DNA from: Kribbella antibiotica | GTDB lineage: Bacteria > Actinomycetota > Actinomycetes > Propionibacteriales > Kribbellaceae | Assembly (NCBI RefSeq): GCF_004349055.1 | Contig: NZ_SMKX01000010.1 | Span: forward strand, 1-64,000 | Length of the DNA: 64,000 bases | Direction: 5' to 3' | Shown here: in pieces, positions 24,940 through 35,235 of the stretch | How the letters are laid out: each line of letters opens with the position of its first letter | How positions within the stretch are numbered: position 1 is the first letter of the stretch | The notes under the pieces: generated by a model | Database searches by the model: none | Seen by the model: only the letters and a program-made list of their open reading frames with translations | Told to the model about the DNA's origin: nothing | Position numbers and translations under genes: made by a program

Positions 24940-25806
24940 TCACCCTTTCAACGCGCCCGCGGTCAGGCCGCGGGCGAAGGAACGCTGGAAGAACAGGAAG
25001 ACCGTCACCGACGGCAGCAGGGCCAGCAACGAGGCCGCCATCACCACACCCGGGGTCACGATCGGGTCGATCCGCAGCGTGCGCAGTGCCAGCGGCAGCG
25101 TGTACGAGTCGGAGTTGGTGGCCACCAGCAACGGCAGCAGGTACTGGTCCCAGATCATCGTGAAGCCGAAGACCCCGATCACGCCGAGGGCCGGCTTGCA
25201 CAGCGGAAGGACGATCTGGGCGAAGATCCGGAATTCGCCGGCGCCGTCGATCCGGGCCGCCTCCTCCAGTTCGCGCGGCACGTCCTTCATGAACTCGGTC
25301 ATCACCAGGATCGAGAACGCCCAGGCGCCGAGCGGCACGATCATCCCGGCCAGAGTGCCCATCAGGTTCAGGTGCACCAGCGGTACGTCAGCGAGGACCA
25401 AGGTCAATGGCAGCGCGAGGATCTCCTCGGGCAGCATCATCGTGGCCAGGATCGCGACCATCACCAGCGTCATCCCCGGGAAGATCTTCCGCGCCAGTGC
25501 ATACCCCGCGAGCACTGAGACGGCGACCTGGAGCAGCAGCCCGAAGCCGACCACGAAGAACGAGTTGGCCAGGTACTTCAGCACGCCGTGGTCGAAGGCG
25601 ATCTTGAAGTTGTCCAGCGTCGGGCTGCGCGGGATGATGCTGAGCTGGGTCGGGTCCGACACGTGGTTGAACGAGCTGACCAGCAGTGCGAGCAGCGGCC
25701 CGGCGAAGACGATGAACAGCAGGCTGTAGATCACCGTCTTGGCGATCCGGGCGCCCACGCTCGTGCTCTCGGTGAGCCCGAGCGCGGTGTCGGTAGCGGC
25801 GCTCAT
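24940..25806 (-). CDS. ABC sugar importer permease (MalG-like) of the lyase locus
   Basis: 288-residue CUT1 permease with six membrane helices. The EAA loop reads VPRELEEAARIDGAGEFRIF and the protein ends in RSFARGLTAGALKG, typical of MalG-type permeases. The gene stops 5 bases before the PL6 start, so importer and lyase are co-expressed. It would form a heterodimer with the permease encoded at 25922-26890. Confidence 0.9.
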   Translation of the reverse strand: MSAATDTALGLTESTSVGARIAKTVIYSLLFIVFAGPLLALLVSSFNHVSDPTQLSIIPRSPTLDNFKIAFDHGVLKYLANSFFVVGFGLLLQVAVSVLAGYALARKIFPGMTLVMVAILATMMLPEEILALPLTLVLADVPLVHLNLMGTLAGMIVPLGAWAFSILVMTEFMKDVPRELEEAARIDGAGEFRIFAQIVLPLCKPALGVIGVFGFTMIWDQYLLPLLVATNSDSYTLPLALRTLRIDPIVTPGVVMAASLLALLPSVTVFLFFQRSFARGLTAGALKG

Positions 25807-25921
25807 GGGGCCTCCTGGCCTGGACTGAGGAGCGTAGGGAGCGAAGCGACTGGAGTGACGAGGGAAGGACTGGAGTTACAGCCCCATGAGCCGCGGCGCG
25901 GAGCGTCGCAATATGTACAGC
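25807..25921. other. 115-base gap inside the importer operon with short repeats
   Basis: The two permease genes are separated here, unlike the tight packing elsewhere in the operon. The gap holds recurring GGACTG/GACTGGAG words around GAGCGTAGGGAGCGAAGCGAC, a type of repetitive spacer. No coding frame or T-run terminator is seen. It might adjust relative expression. Confidence 0.35.
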
Positions 25922-26890
25922 TCATGCGACCTTCTTCCTTCGGAGCAACTGGACGCACACCGTCAGGACGAGCGTCGCCAGGAAGAGCAGTACGGCGCCG
26001 GCGGATGCGATGCCGAGCCTGTTCTGCTCGAAGCCGAGTTTGTAGATCAAGGTCATCAGGACCTCGGTCGAGCCGTTCGGCCCGCCGTTGGTCAGCAGGA
26101 AGACCTCGGTGAAGGCGCGGAATCCACGCACCGCCGCGAGCACGAACAAGATCGCGAACACCGGCCGCAGCCCCGGCAGTGTGACGTGCAGGATGCGCTG
26201 CTTGGTCGAGGCGCCGTCCACGACCGCGGCCTCATAAAGCCCACGGTCGATCCCGGCCAGTCCGGCGAGGAAGATCATCATGTCGTACGGCGCCCCACGC
26301 CAGATGCCCGTGACGACGATCGACGCGAGCGAGGTATCGGGGTCGTTGATGAACCCCGACGGCCCGAGCCCGACCAGTCCGAGGATCTGGTTGAGCAGAC
26401 CGTCGCCGGTCGGGTGGTACATGATCCGCCACAGTTCGGCGACGACGGCGATCGGCACGACCACCGGCAGGAACGCCGCGGACCGGATGAAGGTCAGTTT
26501 CCGGGTCTGGCCCTCCACCAGAAGCGCCAGCCCGAACCCGAGGATCATGGAGCCGGCGGTCTGGCCGACGGCGAGCACGATCGTGTTCCAGGTCGCCGAG
26601 CGGAACCCCTCCGAGGACAGGATCTCGCTGTAGTTCGCCCCGCCGACGTACAGGTTGCCCAGGTAGGGCCGGACCTCCTGCACCGACATCGAGATCGCCT
26701 GGATCATCGGGAGGAACTTGAAGTACGCGAAGAGGATCAGTGCGGGGGCCAGGAACAGCCACGGGACCCACCACTTCCCCGCGGCGCGCCGGTTGCGGCC
26801 GAGGCGGCGCGACGGAGTCCGCCGCGCCCCCTCTGCTGCCGCTTGCGGTTCCCGCCCCGCCGGTCGGGCTTCCGCCTCACGGACACTCAC
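25922..26890 (-). CDS. ABC sugar importer permease (MalF-like) of the lyase locus
   Basis: 322-residue CUT1 permease. A basic, Arg/Ala-rich cytoplasmic leader of about 45 residues precedes the first helix (KWWVPWLFLAPALILFAYF). The EAA loop is GLYEAAVVDGASTKQRIL. The GTG start at 26890 overlaps the binding-protein stop by 4 bases. No ATPase is encoded nearby. Confidence 0.88.
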   Translation of the reverse strand: MSVREAEARPAGREPQAAAEGARRTPSRRLGRNRRAAGKWWVPWLFLAPALILFAYFKFLPMIQAISMSVQEVRPYLGNLYVGGANYSEILSSEGFRSATWNTIVLAVGQTAGSMILGFGLALLVEGQTRKLTFIRSAAFLPVVVPIAVVAELWRIMYHPTGDGLLNQILGLVGLGPSGFINDPDTSLASIVVTGIWRGAPYDMMIFLAGLAGIDRGLYEAAVVDGASTKQRILHVTLPGLRPVFAILFVLAAVRGFRAFTEVFLLTNGGPNGSTEVLMTLIYKLGFEQNRLGIASAGAVLLFLATLVLTVCVQLLRRKKVA

Positions 26891-28212
26891 GACGCGCCGA
26901 TGCCCTGCTGCTTGAGGGATTCGGCGAGCTTGCCGTCCAGCTTGGTCAGCTCGGCCGCGACGTCCAGACCGCAGTCGGCGATCAGGGCGTTCACGGTGTC
27001 GGCGCTGGCTTGGCGGATCGGCGTCCAGTTCGGGATGCTCGGCGCGTAGCGGCTGTGGTCGCGGTAGACCTCGGCGTACACCTTCCACCGCGGGTCCTTG
27101 CGCACCGAGGAGACATCCACGGTCTTGTTCACCGGAAGCTGCACGTTGAAGGCCTTCTCGCCTTGCATGCCGAGCGTCTGCGCCTCCGGCGAGATGATGT
27201 ACGACGCCCAGGCGTTCTGCCCGGCCTCGTTCTTGGAACCGGCCATCAGGTAGGCGCTGCCGCCCTCGGCCAGCACGGTCGAGTCCTTGGCGCCCTTCGG
27301 GACCGGGACGACCTCGTACTTGTCCTTGCCGAGGCTCCCGTCGAACCGCGGCATCAGGTACGGACCGACGACGTACATGCCGGCCTTGCCGGACTCGAAG
27401 GTCTCGTTGGTCGGCGGGGTGTCCATCGTGGCGGCGCCGGGCTGGATGACCTTGTCGGTGCAGGCCAGGTCGCGGAACCACTTGGTCGCGGCGACGGACT
27501 CCGGCGTGGACATGGCCGGCTTGTACTTGCCGTCGGCCCCCTTCGCGATGAAGTCGCCGCCGGCGCCCCACAGGAAGTTGGAGAAGTACCAGGAGGCGTA
27601 ACCACGCTTGGTCGAGCCCGGTACGGCGAGTCCGGCGGTGTCGTTCTTGCCGTTGCCGTCGGGGTCCTTGGTGGTGAACGCCTTGGCCAGCGCGGCGAAC
27701 TGCGTCAGGTCGGTCGGGACCGGCAGGCCGACCTTCGCGCGCCAGTCCTTGCGGATCAGCAGCGCCGAGGCCTGGGCCGAGTACGGGACGCCGTACATCT
27801 TGCCGTCGCCGGACTTGGCCACGGCCAGCGCGGACTCGAGCAGCTGGTCGGTGCCCTTCACCGCGGCCGGGTCGACCTCGCGGACGATGCCCTGGGTGAG
27901 CATCGTGCCGAGCTGGGACGAGTCGTTCATGACGATGTCCGGCAGATCCTTCTGCGCGGCGCGCTGGGACAGCTTGGTCTCGAAGTCGTCGAAGATCGCG
28001 GTGACCTCGATCTTCTGGCCGGTCGCCTGCTCGAACGCGGCCGCGAGCTTCTTCATGCCCTTCTCGCCGTCACCACCAGGTGTGGTCCGCGTCCACAGTT
28101 CCAACGTAGCCTTCGAGTCCTGCTCTGCCTTCGGTGCACCAGCGGTGCCACAACCCCCGACGGCCAGGGCTGCTCCGAGCCCGACCGCTACCCACTTCAA
28201 CGTCCTCGACAT
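26887..28212 (-). CDS. ABC sugar importer, substrate-binding lipoprotein of the lyase locus
   Basis: 441-residue CUT1 solute-binding protein. A signal peptide ends in the lipobox VGGC, with the lipidated Cys near residue 21. The mature chain begins ATLELWTRTTPGGDGEKGMK and carries KSGDGKMYGVPYSAQASALL, both usual for this family. Start chosen at ATG 28212, with GAGGAG 8 bases upstream, over a GTG nine bases earlier. First gene of a six-gene operon ending in two PL6 lyases, so uronate oligosaccharides are the expected ligand. Confidence 0.88.
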   Translation of the reverse strand: MSRTLKWVAVGLGAALAVGGCGTAGAPKAEQDSKATLELWTRTTPGGDGEKGMKKLAAAFEQATGQKIEVTAIFDDFETKLSQRAAQKDLPDIVMNDSSQLGTMLTQGIVREVDPAAVKGTDQLLESALAVAKSGDGKMYGVPYSAQASALLIRKDWRAKVGLPVPTDLTQFAALAKAFTTKDPDGNGKNDTAGLAVPGSTKRGYASWYFSNFLWGAGGDFIAKGADGKYKPAMSTPESVAATKWFRDLACTDKVIQPGAATMDTPPTNETFESGKAGMYVVGPYLMPRFDGSLGKDKYEVVPVPKGAKDSTVLAEGGSAYLMAGSKNEAGQNAWASYIISPEAQTLGMQGEKAFNVQLPVNKTVDVSSVRKDPRWKVYAEVYRDHSRYAPSIPNWTPIRQASADTVNALIADCGLDVAAELTKLDGKLAESLKQQGIGAS

Positions 28213-28268
28213 CCCGCCCACTCCTCACCTGAGAGCCCCCATTTGTACTTTTTGGGACTCATTTCGTC

Positions 28269-28285
28269 GGAAGATAGCGCTTTCC
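28269..28285. promoter_or_regulatory. LacI-type operator-like site upstream of the lyase operon
   Basis: Read on the minus strand this is GGAAAGCGCTATCTTCC, with GGAA/TTCC arms around the GCGCT core of LacI-family operators. It lies 57 bases upstream of the binding-protein gene. No LacI gene is in the window. Confidence 0.35.
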
Positions 28286-28339
28286 AACGAGAGCGGTCAA
28301 TGATTCATCGGATGTCTGTTGCCGGGCTGTGACATGAGT

Positions 28340-28370
28340 GAGCGCCCGGCCGGGGTGTGGCCGGGCGCTC
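28340..28370 (-). terminator. Hairpin terminator after the MacAB-type operon
   Basis: GAGCGCCCGGCC and GGCCGGGCGCTC form a perfect 12-bp stem with a 7-base loop, 10 bases past the stop of the gene at 28381-28920 (minus strand). No T-run. Confidence 0.65.
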
Positions 28371-28380
28371 GACAGCGGGA

Positions 28381-28920
28381 TCAGTTCGTCGGCGTCGCGC
28401 TCGGAGTACGGAAGCCGCCACCGGGGAAAGTGCCGCCCTGACGGACAGAATTGGCAGTCACCGAGCCATCGGTGTTCTGCCCGGTGACCACGACCTGCTC
28501 GCCGGCTTTGAGGTCACTGGCCTTGCCCTTGGCAGTGATCTCGATGGCGGTCTCCCCGGTGAGCTTCACCGTCACATCGCCGTTCTGCGTCTTCACGACG
28601 AGCTGGGAATCGGTCGCCGACACCACCGTGCCGACCGTGGCCGCCGCGCCCCCGGTACCGCCTGGCGCCTGGCCGTTCTGGCCGCCCCGGAAACCGCCGT
28701 ACCCGCCTGAGGGCCGGCCTTGAGCCGCTGCCGGAGTGCTGTCCGAAGCGAACGCAGCGTGCAGACCCGCGCCACCGGCCAGGCCGATCGCCAGAACCAC
28801 CACAGCAGCCAGTACGGCGGTCGCTGTCGGAAGGCTGAGTGTCTTCTTCGGCTTCAGCGCCGCATCGACCTCTTCGTCGGACCCGATCTGGGCGAACTCG
28901 TCGGGCGTCTGGTTAGACAT
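28381..28920 (-). CDS. Single-pass membrane protein with DUF5666-like external domain
   Basis: 179-residue protein: acidic cytoplasmic leader, one membrane helix near residues 30-55 (TATAVLAAVVVLAIGLAGGA), a Gly/Gln-rich linker, then a small beta domain (VGTVVSATDSQLVVKTQNG, DLKAGEQVVVTGQ) of the DUF5666/OB type. Start placed at ATG 28920 with GAGAGG upstream; a GTG at 28938 overlapping the permease stop is the alternative. Last gene of the MacAB-like operon. It may sit beside the exporter on the outside, but no function is known. Confidence 0.72.
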   Translation of the reverse strand: MSNQTPDEFAQIGSDEEVDAALKPKKTLSLPTATAVLAAVVVLAIGLAGGAGLHAAFASDSTPAAAQGRPSGGYGGFRGGQNGQAPGGTGGAAATVGTVVSATDSQLVVKTQNGDVTVKLTGETAIEITAKGKASDLKAGEQVVVTGQNTDGSVTANSVRQGGTFPGGGFRTPSATPTN

Positions 28921-28934
28921 GTCGGTGGTGCCTC

Positions 28935-30163
<1,229 letters not shown>

Positions 30164-30164
<1 letters not shown>

Positions 30165-30856
30165 CAGCGCGTCACCTCGTCGCGGACGATCTGGCCGTCG
30201 GAGACCTGGATCAGGCGCCGCGCACGCGCGGCGACGTCGTTCTCGTGGGTGATCACGACCACCGTGCGGCCTTCGGCGTTGAGCTCGTCGAACATGCCGA
30301 GCACCTCGTCGGTCGAGTGCGCGTCCAGGTTTCCGGTCGGCTCGTCGGCCAGCAGGATCCGCGGACCGGTCGCCAGCGCGCGGGCAATCGCGACCCGCTG
30401 CTGCTGACCGCCGGACAGTTGGTTCGGCCGGTGGCCGGCGCGGTCGGCGAGGCCGACCAGCTCCAGGGCGCGGTTGGCCCGGGCGCGCCGCTCGGTACGG
30501 CGCAGGTGTGCGTAGGTGAGCGGGAGTTCGACGTTGGCCAGGGCGCTGGTGCGCGGGATCAGGTTGAACGACTGGAAGATGAAGCCGATCTTCCGGCCGC
30601 GAACGAGTGCCTGCTGGTCCTCGGACAGGCGTGCGACATCACTGCCGTCGAGGAAGTACTCACCACGAGTCGGTACGTCGAGGCAGCCGAGGATGTTCAT
30701 CAGGGTCGACTTGCCTGAGCCGGACGAGCCCATCACGGCGACGTACTCACCGGCCTCGACCTGCAGCGAGACACCCCGCAATGCATGTACGGCGGTCTCC
30801 CCGGCACCGTACGTCTTCGTGACACCGCGGATGTCGATCAGAGCGTCGTTGCTCAC
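30164..30856 (-). CDS. MacB-type ABC transporter ATPase
   Basis: 230-residue ATPase of the LolD/MacB class. Walker A GSSGSGKST, Q-loop in FIFQSFNLIPRTSALAN, signature LSGGQQQRVAIARAL, Walker B ILLADEPTGNLD and the H-loop VVITHEND are all intact. It powers the permease encoded just downstream and overlaps the adaptor gene upstream by 4 bases. Confidence 0.93.
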
Positions 30857-32193
30857 CGGGTGCCACCGGCGTTGCGCTGCTGGACGCCGCCGGCGGGGAA
30901 CTGTCCGCCACCGGCAGGGAGCTGGCCACCGCCGGGGGCTTGCCCGGTCCGGCCCTGACCGGTCTGGCCGGTGCCGCCGCCGATCGTGCCTTGGAGGAGT
31001 TCGACCTGGTCGCCCTCGGTGAGGCCGGTCTTGATCTCGGTGAAGCTCCCGCCCTTGATGCCGATCGTGACCTCGCGGCTGGTGCCGTCGGCCATCGTCA
31101 CGGTGTTCGTCGTACCGCTGGTGACGACAGCCGTGCTCGGCACATTCAGGACGTTGGTGGCTTTGGCGGTCTGGACGGTGACGTTCGCGGTCTGGCCCAT
31201 CCGGGCGTTCGCCGGAAGCTTGGCCAGCGAGAAGGTGGCCGAGTAGGCGACCACTCCGTTGGTGGTCGTCGGGGTCGGCGCGACCGAAGCGAGGGTCGCG
31301 GTGAGGTTGGTGCCCGGCTCGGCGTTCAACGTGACGGTCGCCGACTGGCCGGCCTTGATCTTGACCGCGTCGGCCTCGGGGAAGGCGGCCGAGACCTGGA
31401 GCGCCTTCAGGTCGGAGATGTCGGCAAAGCCGGTGCCCGCGGCGGACGTCGTACTGGTGGAGGTTGAACCTTGACCTGAGGTCGAGCCTGAGCCGCCGGT
31501 CGTGCCGGAGGTTGAACCGCTGCTGGAGCCTGCGGCGGAGCCGACCGAGCCGTTGATGGCGGTGATGGTGCCGGCGATCGGCGCTTTGAGGGTGGTCGCG
31601 GCGACGGCCGACTTGGCGGCTATGACGTCCTGGTCGGCCTGTTCCTTGTCGGCTTTCGCCCGGGCCAGCGAGGCCTCGGCGTTGCTGACGGCAACTTCCG
31701 GGTTCTGGGTCTGAGTCTGACCCTGTGCCTGAGCTTGACCTGTCGGCGTGGGTGAGGCCGACGCGTCATCGGCGGCTTCCTTGGCGTCTTCGGCGTCGTC
31801 GAGTGACTCGTCGGCCGCGCTCACGGAGTTCGCGGCGGCGATCTGGTTCTGCTCGGCGATCCGCAGCTGCCGCTCGGCCGCGGCCGGATCGATCTTGGCA
31901 ATCGCGGCGCCTTTGGCGACCACCTGGCCGACCTTGACCAGGATCTGGGTCACTGTGCCGGAGGTCTCGAACTGTGGCGAGGCGGTCTGCGAACTGGCGA
32001 GCGTGCCGCTGGAACTGACGCTGGCGACCACGTCGCCGCGGGTCACCGCCACGCTCGGGCGGGCGGCCGCCGCCGACGGTTCGGCACCGCGGAAGAAGAG
32101 GAAGTACGCCGTGACGGCGATCGCAGCGACGACGGCCACCAGGGCCACATTGAGCAAGCTGAGGCCACGGAGTTTGTGGCGGGGTAGCACCAT
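30853..32193 (-). CDS. Efflux adaptor (membrane fusion protein, MacA/HlyD-like)
   Basis: 446-residue adaptor anchored by one helix after MVLPRHKLRGLS. The order is lipoyl half-motif, helical hairpin (QLRIAEQNQIAAANSVSAAD), second lipoyl half (TTLKAPIAGTITAINGSVG), a Ser/Gly/Thr-rich low-complexity insert, then beta-barrel and membrane-proximal domains. A Gly/Gln-rich tail ends the chain. In Gram-positives such adaptors assist MacB-like exporters across the wall. The start at 32193 is set by the membrane helix; an upstream extension is rejected. First gene of a four-gene operon. Confidence 0.87.
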   Translation of the reverse strand: MVLPRHKLRGLSLLNVALVAVVAAIAVTAYFLFFRGAEPSAAAARPSVAVTRGDVVASVSSSGTLASSQTASPQFETSGTVTQILVKVGQVVAKGAAIAKIDPAAAERQLRIAEQNQIAAANSVSAADESLDDAEDAKEAADDASASPTPTGQAQAQGQTQTQNPEVAVSNAEASLARAKADKEQADQDVIAAKSAVAATTLKAPIAGTITAINGSVGSAAGSSSGSTSGTTGGSGSTSGQGSTSTSTTSAAGTGFADISDLKALQVSAAFPEADAVKIKAGQSATVTLNAEPGTNLTATLASVAPTPTTTNGVVAYSATFSLAKLPANARMGQTANVTVQTAKATNVLNVPSTAVVTSGTTNTVTMADGTSREVTIGIKGGSFTEIKTGLTEGDQVELLQGTIGGGTGQTGQGRTGQAPGGGQLPAGGGQFPAGGVQQRNAGGTR

Positions 32194-32373
32194 GGGACCT
32201 GAACGTAGAGATGATTGCTGAGGAAGTGGTCCTTGCTTCCTGGCAACTGACTGTGAACTTGAAACGTCCATATCCCTGGCAGCTCGCGACACACCGTGAT
32301 CTGTGTACGCCCCATGACAGGGGGTCACGACCGGGCTGTCAGGTGCGTACATACGGCTCGGGCATGCCAAAAT

Positions 32374-32400
32374 GGGAATGATCCGGGCCGACCGACCGTT
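32374..32400 (+). promoter_or_regulatory. Sigma-R (SigR/SigH) promoter of rbpA
   Basis: GGGAAT (32374-32379), then exactly 18 bases, then GTT (32398-32400). This matches the actinobacterial oxidative-stress sigma-R consensus GGAAT-N18-GTT. In Streptomyces coelicolor rbpA is under sigma-R control, so both sequence and gene fit. Transcription would start about 20 bases before the ATG. Confidence 0.75.
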
Positions 32401-32429
32401 GGCACGGATGACGATCTCGGAGGTATGAC

Positions 32430-32801
32430 ATGTCTAATCGCGTACTGCGTGGTTCGGGGCTGGGTGGGGTCAGCTTCGAGGATGACCGTGGTGTCGAGTT
32501 CGCGCCGCGCCAGATGATCACGTACGACTGCCCGCGCGGTCACGTGGTCGAGGTGACGATGGCGCACGACGCCGAGGTGCCCGCTATCTGGGAGTGCCCG
32601 CACTGCGGCAGCGAGGCCGCTCGCTCGACCGGTGAGAAGCCGGAGCCGAAGCAGGAGAAGCCGGCCCGTACGCACTGGGACATGCTGCGTGAGCGCCGGA
32701 GCATCTCGGAGCTCGAGGAGCTGCTGGCTGAGCGCCTGGACCTGCTCCGCAAGGGTCAGATCGGCCCGGCGCACCTGCACCGGACCAAGCGCACCGCCTG
32801 A
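32430..32801 (+). CDS. rbpA: RNA polymerase-binding protein RbpA
   Basis: Actinobacterial general transcription factor of 123 residues that binds RNA polymerase and group 1/2 sigma factors and stabilises the open complex. MSNRVLRGSGLGGVSFEDD is the conserved N-terminal tail. The core has the zinc-binding CPRGH...WECPHCG pattern, and the C-terminal helix WDMLRERRSISELEELL is the sigma-interaction domain. CGGAGG lies just upstream of the ATG. A sigma-R promoter precedes it and a strong terminator follows. Confidence 0.96.
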   Translation: MSNRVLRGSGLGGVSFEDDRGVEFAPRQMITYDCPRGHVVEVTMAHDAEVPAIWECPHCGSEAARSTGEKPEPKQEKPARTHWDMLRERRSISELEELLAERLDLLRKGQIGPAHLHRTKRTA

Positions 32802-32812
32802 TTCACTGAGTG

Positions 32813-32845
32813 AACCCGGACCGCAACGGCGCGGTCCGGGTTTTC
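32813..32845 (+). terminator. Rho-independent terminator of rbpA
   Basis: AACCCGGACCGC and GCGGTCCGGGTT form a perfect 12-bp stem around a 6-base loop, running into TTTTCT. It begins 12 bases after the rbpA stop. Confidence 0.88.
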
Positions 32846-32860
32846 TCATGCGCTCATTTG

Positions 32861-32875
32861 CCTAACACCTTTAGG
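32861..32875. promoter_or_regulatory. Operator-like palindrome before TetR gene
   Basis: CCTAACACCTTTAGG has 5-bp perfect arms and a 5-base spacer. It lies 18 bases before the TetR start in a locally AT-rich patch likely to hold the promoter. Probable autoregulatory site. Confidence 0.5.
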
Positions 32876-32892
32876 TATGCGCACAATTAGTT

Positions 32893-33462
32893 ATGGCACG
32901 TGCAGGGTTGACCGCTGATCGGCTGGCGCGCGCCGGTGCGGAACTGGCTGATGAGATCGGCTTCGAGCAGGTCAGCCCATCAACGCTGGCCCGGCACTTC
33001 GGCGTACAGGTCGCGAGTCTTTACTCACATGTTCGGGGCGCGCACGATCTGAAGACCCGGATCGCGCAGGTTGCTCTCGACGAGCTCGCCGACAAGGCCG
33101 CTGACGCGGTCGCCGGGCGTGCTGGGCGGGATGCGCTCGTCGCGCTGGCCTCGGTCTACCGCTCGTATGCCCGTGAGCACCCTGGCCGGTACGCCGCTTC
33201 GCAGTACCGGGTTGATCCCGGCTCGGTGGCCGTCGAGGCCGGGCGGCGGCATTCGGAGCTGACCCGGGCGGTCCTGCGCGGCTACGACCTGGGCGAGCCG
33301 GCGCAAACCGATGCGATCCGGCTGCTCGGCAGCCTCTTCAACGGTTATATCGGCCTCGAGCTCGGCGGTTCGTTCGCCCACTCGGCGCCCAGCAGCGACG
33401 AAAGCTGGGCGCGGATCCTCGACGCCATCGACTCACTCCTTCGGAACTGGACGCAAATATGA
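32893..33462 (+). CDS. TetR-family regulator with WHG (TetR_C_13-type) domain
   Basis: 189-residue regulator. Helix-turn-helix at residues ~10-55 (ELADEIGFEQVSPSTLARHF, VQVASLYSHVRGAHDL). The C-terminal helical domain carries the WHG-type features of TetR_C_13. It overlaps the SGNH hydrolase gene by 4 bases, so regulator and enzyme form one operon and the protein probably controls both through the palindrome upstream. Confidence 0.87.
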   Translation: MARAGLTADRLARAGAELADEIGFEQVSPSTLARHFGVQVASLYSHVRGAHDLKTRIAQVALDELADKAADAVAGRAGRDALVALASVYRSYAREHPGRYAASQYRVDPGSVAVEAGRRHSELTRAVLRGYDLGEPAQTDAIRLLGSLFNGYIGLELGGSFAHSAPSSDESWARILDAIDSLLRNWTQI

Positions 33463-34625
33463 TCTCGATCCCCATCACCACTGACCTGCTCCGGGGCGCG
33501 ATCGACCTCGAGCAGACCGAGCGCGGCATCCTGCCGCACCGGCTCCCGGCCTGGGCCCGGCGCCAGAACGACGACGCGCTGCTCGCCATGGCCGAGTCCC
33601 AGTCCTCCGGACTGCGGCTCGTGTTCCGCACCGACGCGACCGTCATCGAGCTGGAGACGATCCCGACCAAGCGGACCTACGTCGGCGCCCCGACGCGTCC
33701 GGACGGCGTGTACGACGTACTGGTCGACGGTGTGTTGTTCGCTCAGGGGACCGCCGACGGCGGCGACGTGATCACGATCGATTTCGCCACTGGTGGGGCC
33801 GAGGTGACTCAGGGCTCGTCGGCGACCCAGCGGTTCGAGTTGGCGGCTGGTTCGAAGCTGGTGGAGATCTGGTTGCCGCATGACGAGACGACCGAGCTCG
33901 TTGCCTTGCGCACCGATGCTCCGGTCGAGCCGGTGCCTTCTGCGGGTCCGGTCTGGGTTCATCACGGCAGCTCGATCAGCCACGGTTCCAACGCGACCCA
34001 CCCGACGGGCACCTGGCCGGCGATCGTCGCCGCCAAGTCCGGCGTTCAGCTGGTCAACCTGGGCTTCAGCGGTACGGCGCTGCTGCAGCCGTTCATCGCG
34101 CGAACCATCCGCGACACTCCCGCCGACCTGATCAGCATCAAGCTGGGCATCAACCTGCTGAACAGCGACGCCATGCGCCTGCGCGCCTTCGGTCCGGCCG
34201 TCCACGGTTTCCTCGACACCATCCGCGAAGGCCACCCCACCACTCCGCTGCTGGTCATCTCGTCACTGCTGGCCCCGATCCACGAGGACACCCCCGGCCC
34301 GACCGGCCCGGACTTCGCCGAGCTGGCCGAAGGCAAACTCACCTTCGCCGCCCGCGGCAACCCCGACGAGGTCGCCGACGGCAAGCTCACCCTCGCCGTC
34401 ATCCGCACCGAACTGGCCAAGATCGTCGCCCAGCGCGCCGCCGAAGACCCCAACCTGCACTACCTCGACGGCCTGGACCTCTACGGCGAGCCCGACACCG
34501 CCGCACACCCGTTGCTCGACAACCTGCACCCCGACGCCGACACCCACCGCCTCATCGCCGACCGGTTCAGCACCCTCGCCTTCACCGGCAAAGGCCCCTT
34601 CGCGGCACCTGCCCAGGTACGCTAA
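33459..34625 (+). CDS. SGNH/GDSL-type hydrolase (esterase/lipase)
   Basis: 388-residue hydrolase with an N-terminal beta-sandwich of ~150 residues and a C-terminal SGNH fold. Block I is HHGSSISHG (candidate nucleophile Ser172), block II NLGFSGTA (Gly), block III IKLGIN (Asn), and block V DNLHPDADTH near the C-terminus gives the Asp-His pair. No signal peptide. The two-domain layout matches carbohydrate esterases that deacetylate glycans, but the substrate is not shown. Confidence 0.83.
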   Translation: MISIPITTDLLRGAIDLEQTERGILPHRLPAWARRQNDDALLAMAESQSSGLRLVFRTDATVIELETIPTKRTYVGAPTRPDGVYDVLVDGVLFAQGTADGGDVITIDFATGGAEVTQGSSATQRFELAAGSKLVEIWLPHDETTELVALRTDAPVEPVPSAGPVWVHHGSSISHGSNATHPTGTWPAIVAAKSGVQLVNLGFSGTALLQPFIARTIRDTPADLISIKLGINLLNSDAMRLRAFGPAVHGFLDTIREGHPTTPLLVISSLLAPIHEDTPGPTGPDFAELAEGKLTFAARGNPDEVADGKLTLAVIRTELAKIVAQRAAEDPNLHYLDGLDLYGEPDTAAHPLLDNLHPDADTHRLIADRFSTLAFTGKGPFAAPAQVR

Positions 34626-34668
34626 GAAGGGCAGCGCGGTTCCGTCGCGGATTCGAGGGAGGTAGGCC

Positions 34669-35235
34669 ATGGCCGTAGACATGGTCGCTCCGGCCTGGAT
34701 GCACTCGCAGATCACTGCCGAGCAGTACGACTCGTGGACTCCCGAGCAGTGTGCCGGCATCGAGATCGTGGACGGGATAGTCGCTGTGGCACCGAGTGCC
34801 TCCAAACGCCATAACCGCATCGCCCGCCTGCTGGCCAACGCCCTCGACCAGGCGGCCGGTGCGGAGTGGAATGCCGACACGGACTTCGACGTCCGCCTGC
34901 AGGACAGCCCGCTGACCAACCGCAGGCCGGACGTGGTCGTCTACCGCGCCGACACCATCGACATCTCCCCCACCCGCCCCGAGCACGTGCTCCTCGTCGT
35001 CGAGGTCGTCTCCCCCGGCTCAGAGACCACCGACCGCATCGTCAAGGTCGACCAGTACGCCCAAGCCGGCATCGCGTTCTACTGGCGCATCGAACAAGCC
35101 GTCACCGGCCTCCCGATCGTCTACACCTACGTGCTCGACCCCGCCAGCCGCACCTACCGCGACACCGAAGTCTTCGCCGGCGAAGTCAAAGCCGCCGTCC
35201 CCTTCCACATCTCGGTAGACCTAGCCGTCCTCTGA
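34669..35235 (+). CDS. Uma2-family endonuclease (DUF820)
   Basis: 188-residue protein of the Uma2/PD-(D/E)XK-like family, widespread in multi-copy sets in Actinobacteria and cyanobacteria. EIVDGIVAVAPSASKRHN, then the motif RRPDVVVY (metal Asp) and VLLVVEVVSPGSETTDRIVK (Glu...Lys), all match the family core. Whether these proteins cut DNA in the cell is unproven; they are often found near mobile or repetitive DNA. Here the gene lies directly beside the inverted-repeat element. Confidence 0.85.
   Translation: MAVDMVAPAWMHSQITAEQYDSWTPEQCAGIEIVDGIVAVAPSASKRHNRIARLLANALDQAAGAEWNADTDFDVRLQDSPLTNRRPDVVVYRADTIDISPTRPEHVLLVVEVVSPGSETTDRIVKVDQYAQAGIAFYWRIEQAVTGLPIVYTYVLDPASRTYRDTEVFAGEVKAAVPFHISVDLAVL

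Noticed and set aside
23504..25729. 741-residue open frame on the plus strand
   Set aside because: Antisense to the PL6 lyase and permease genes, which have clear motifs; composition is Arg/Val/Pro-rich as expected of a GC-rich shadow frame.
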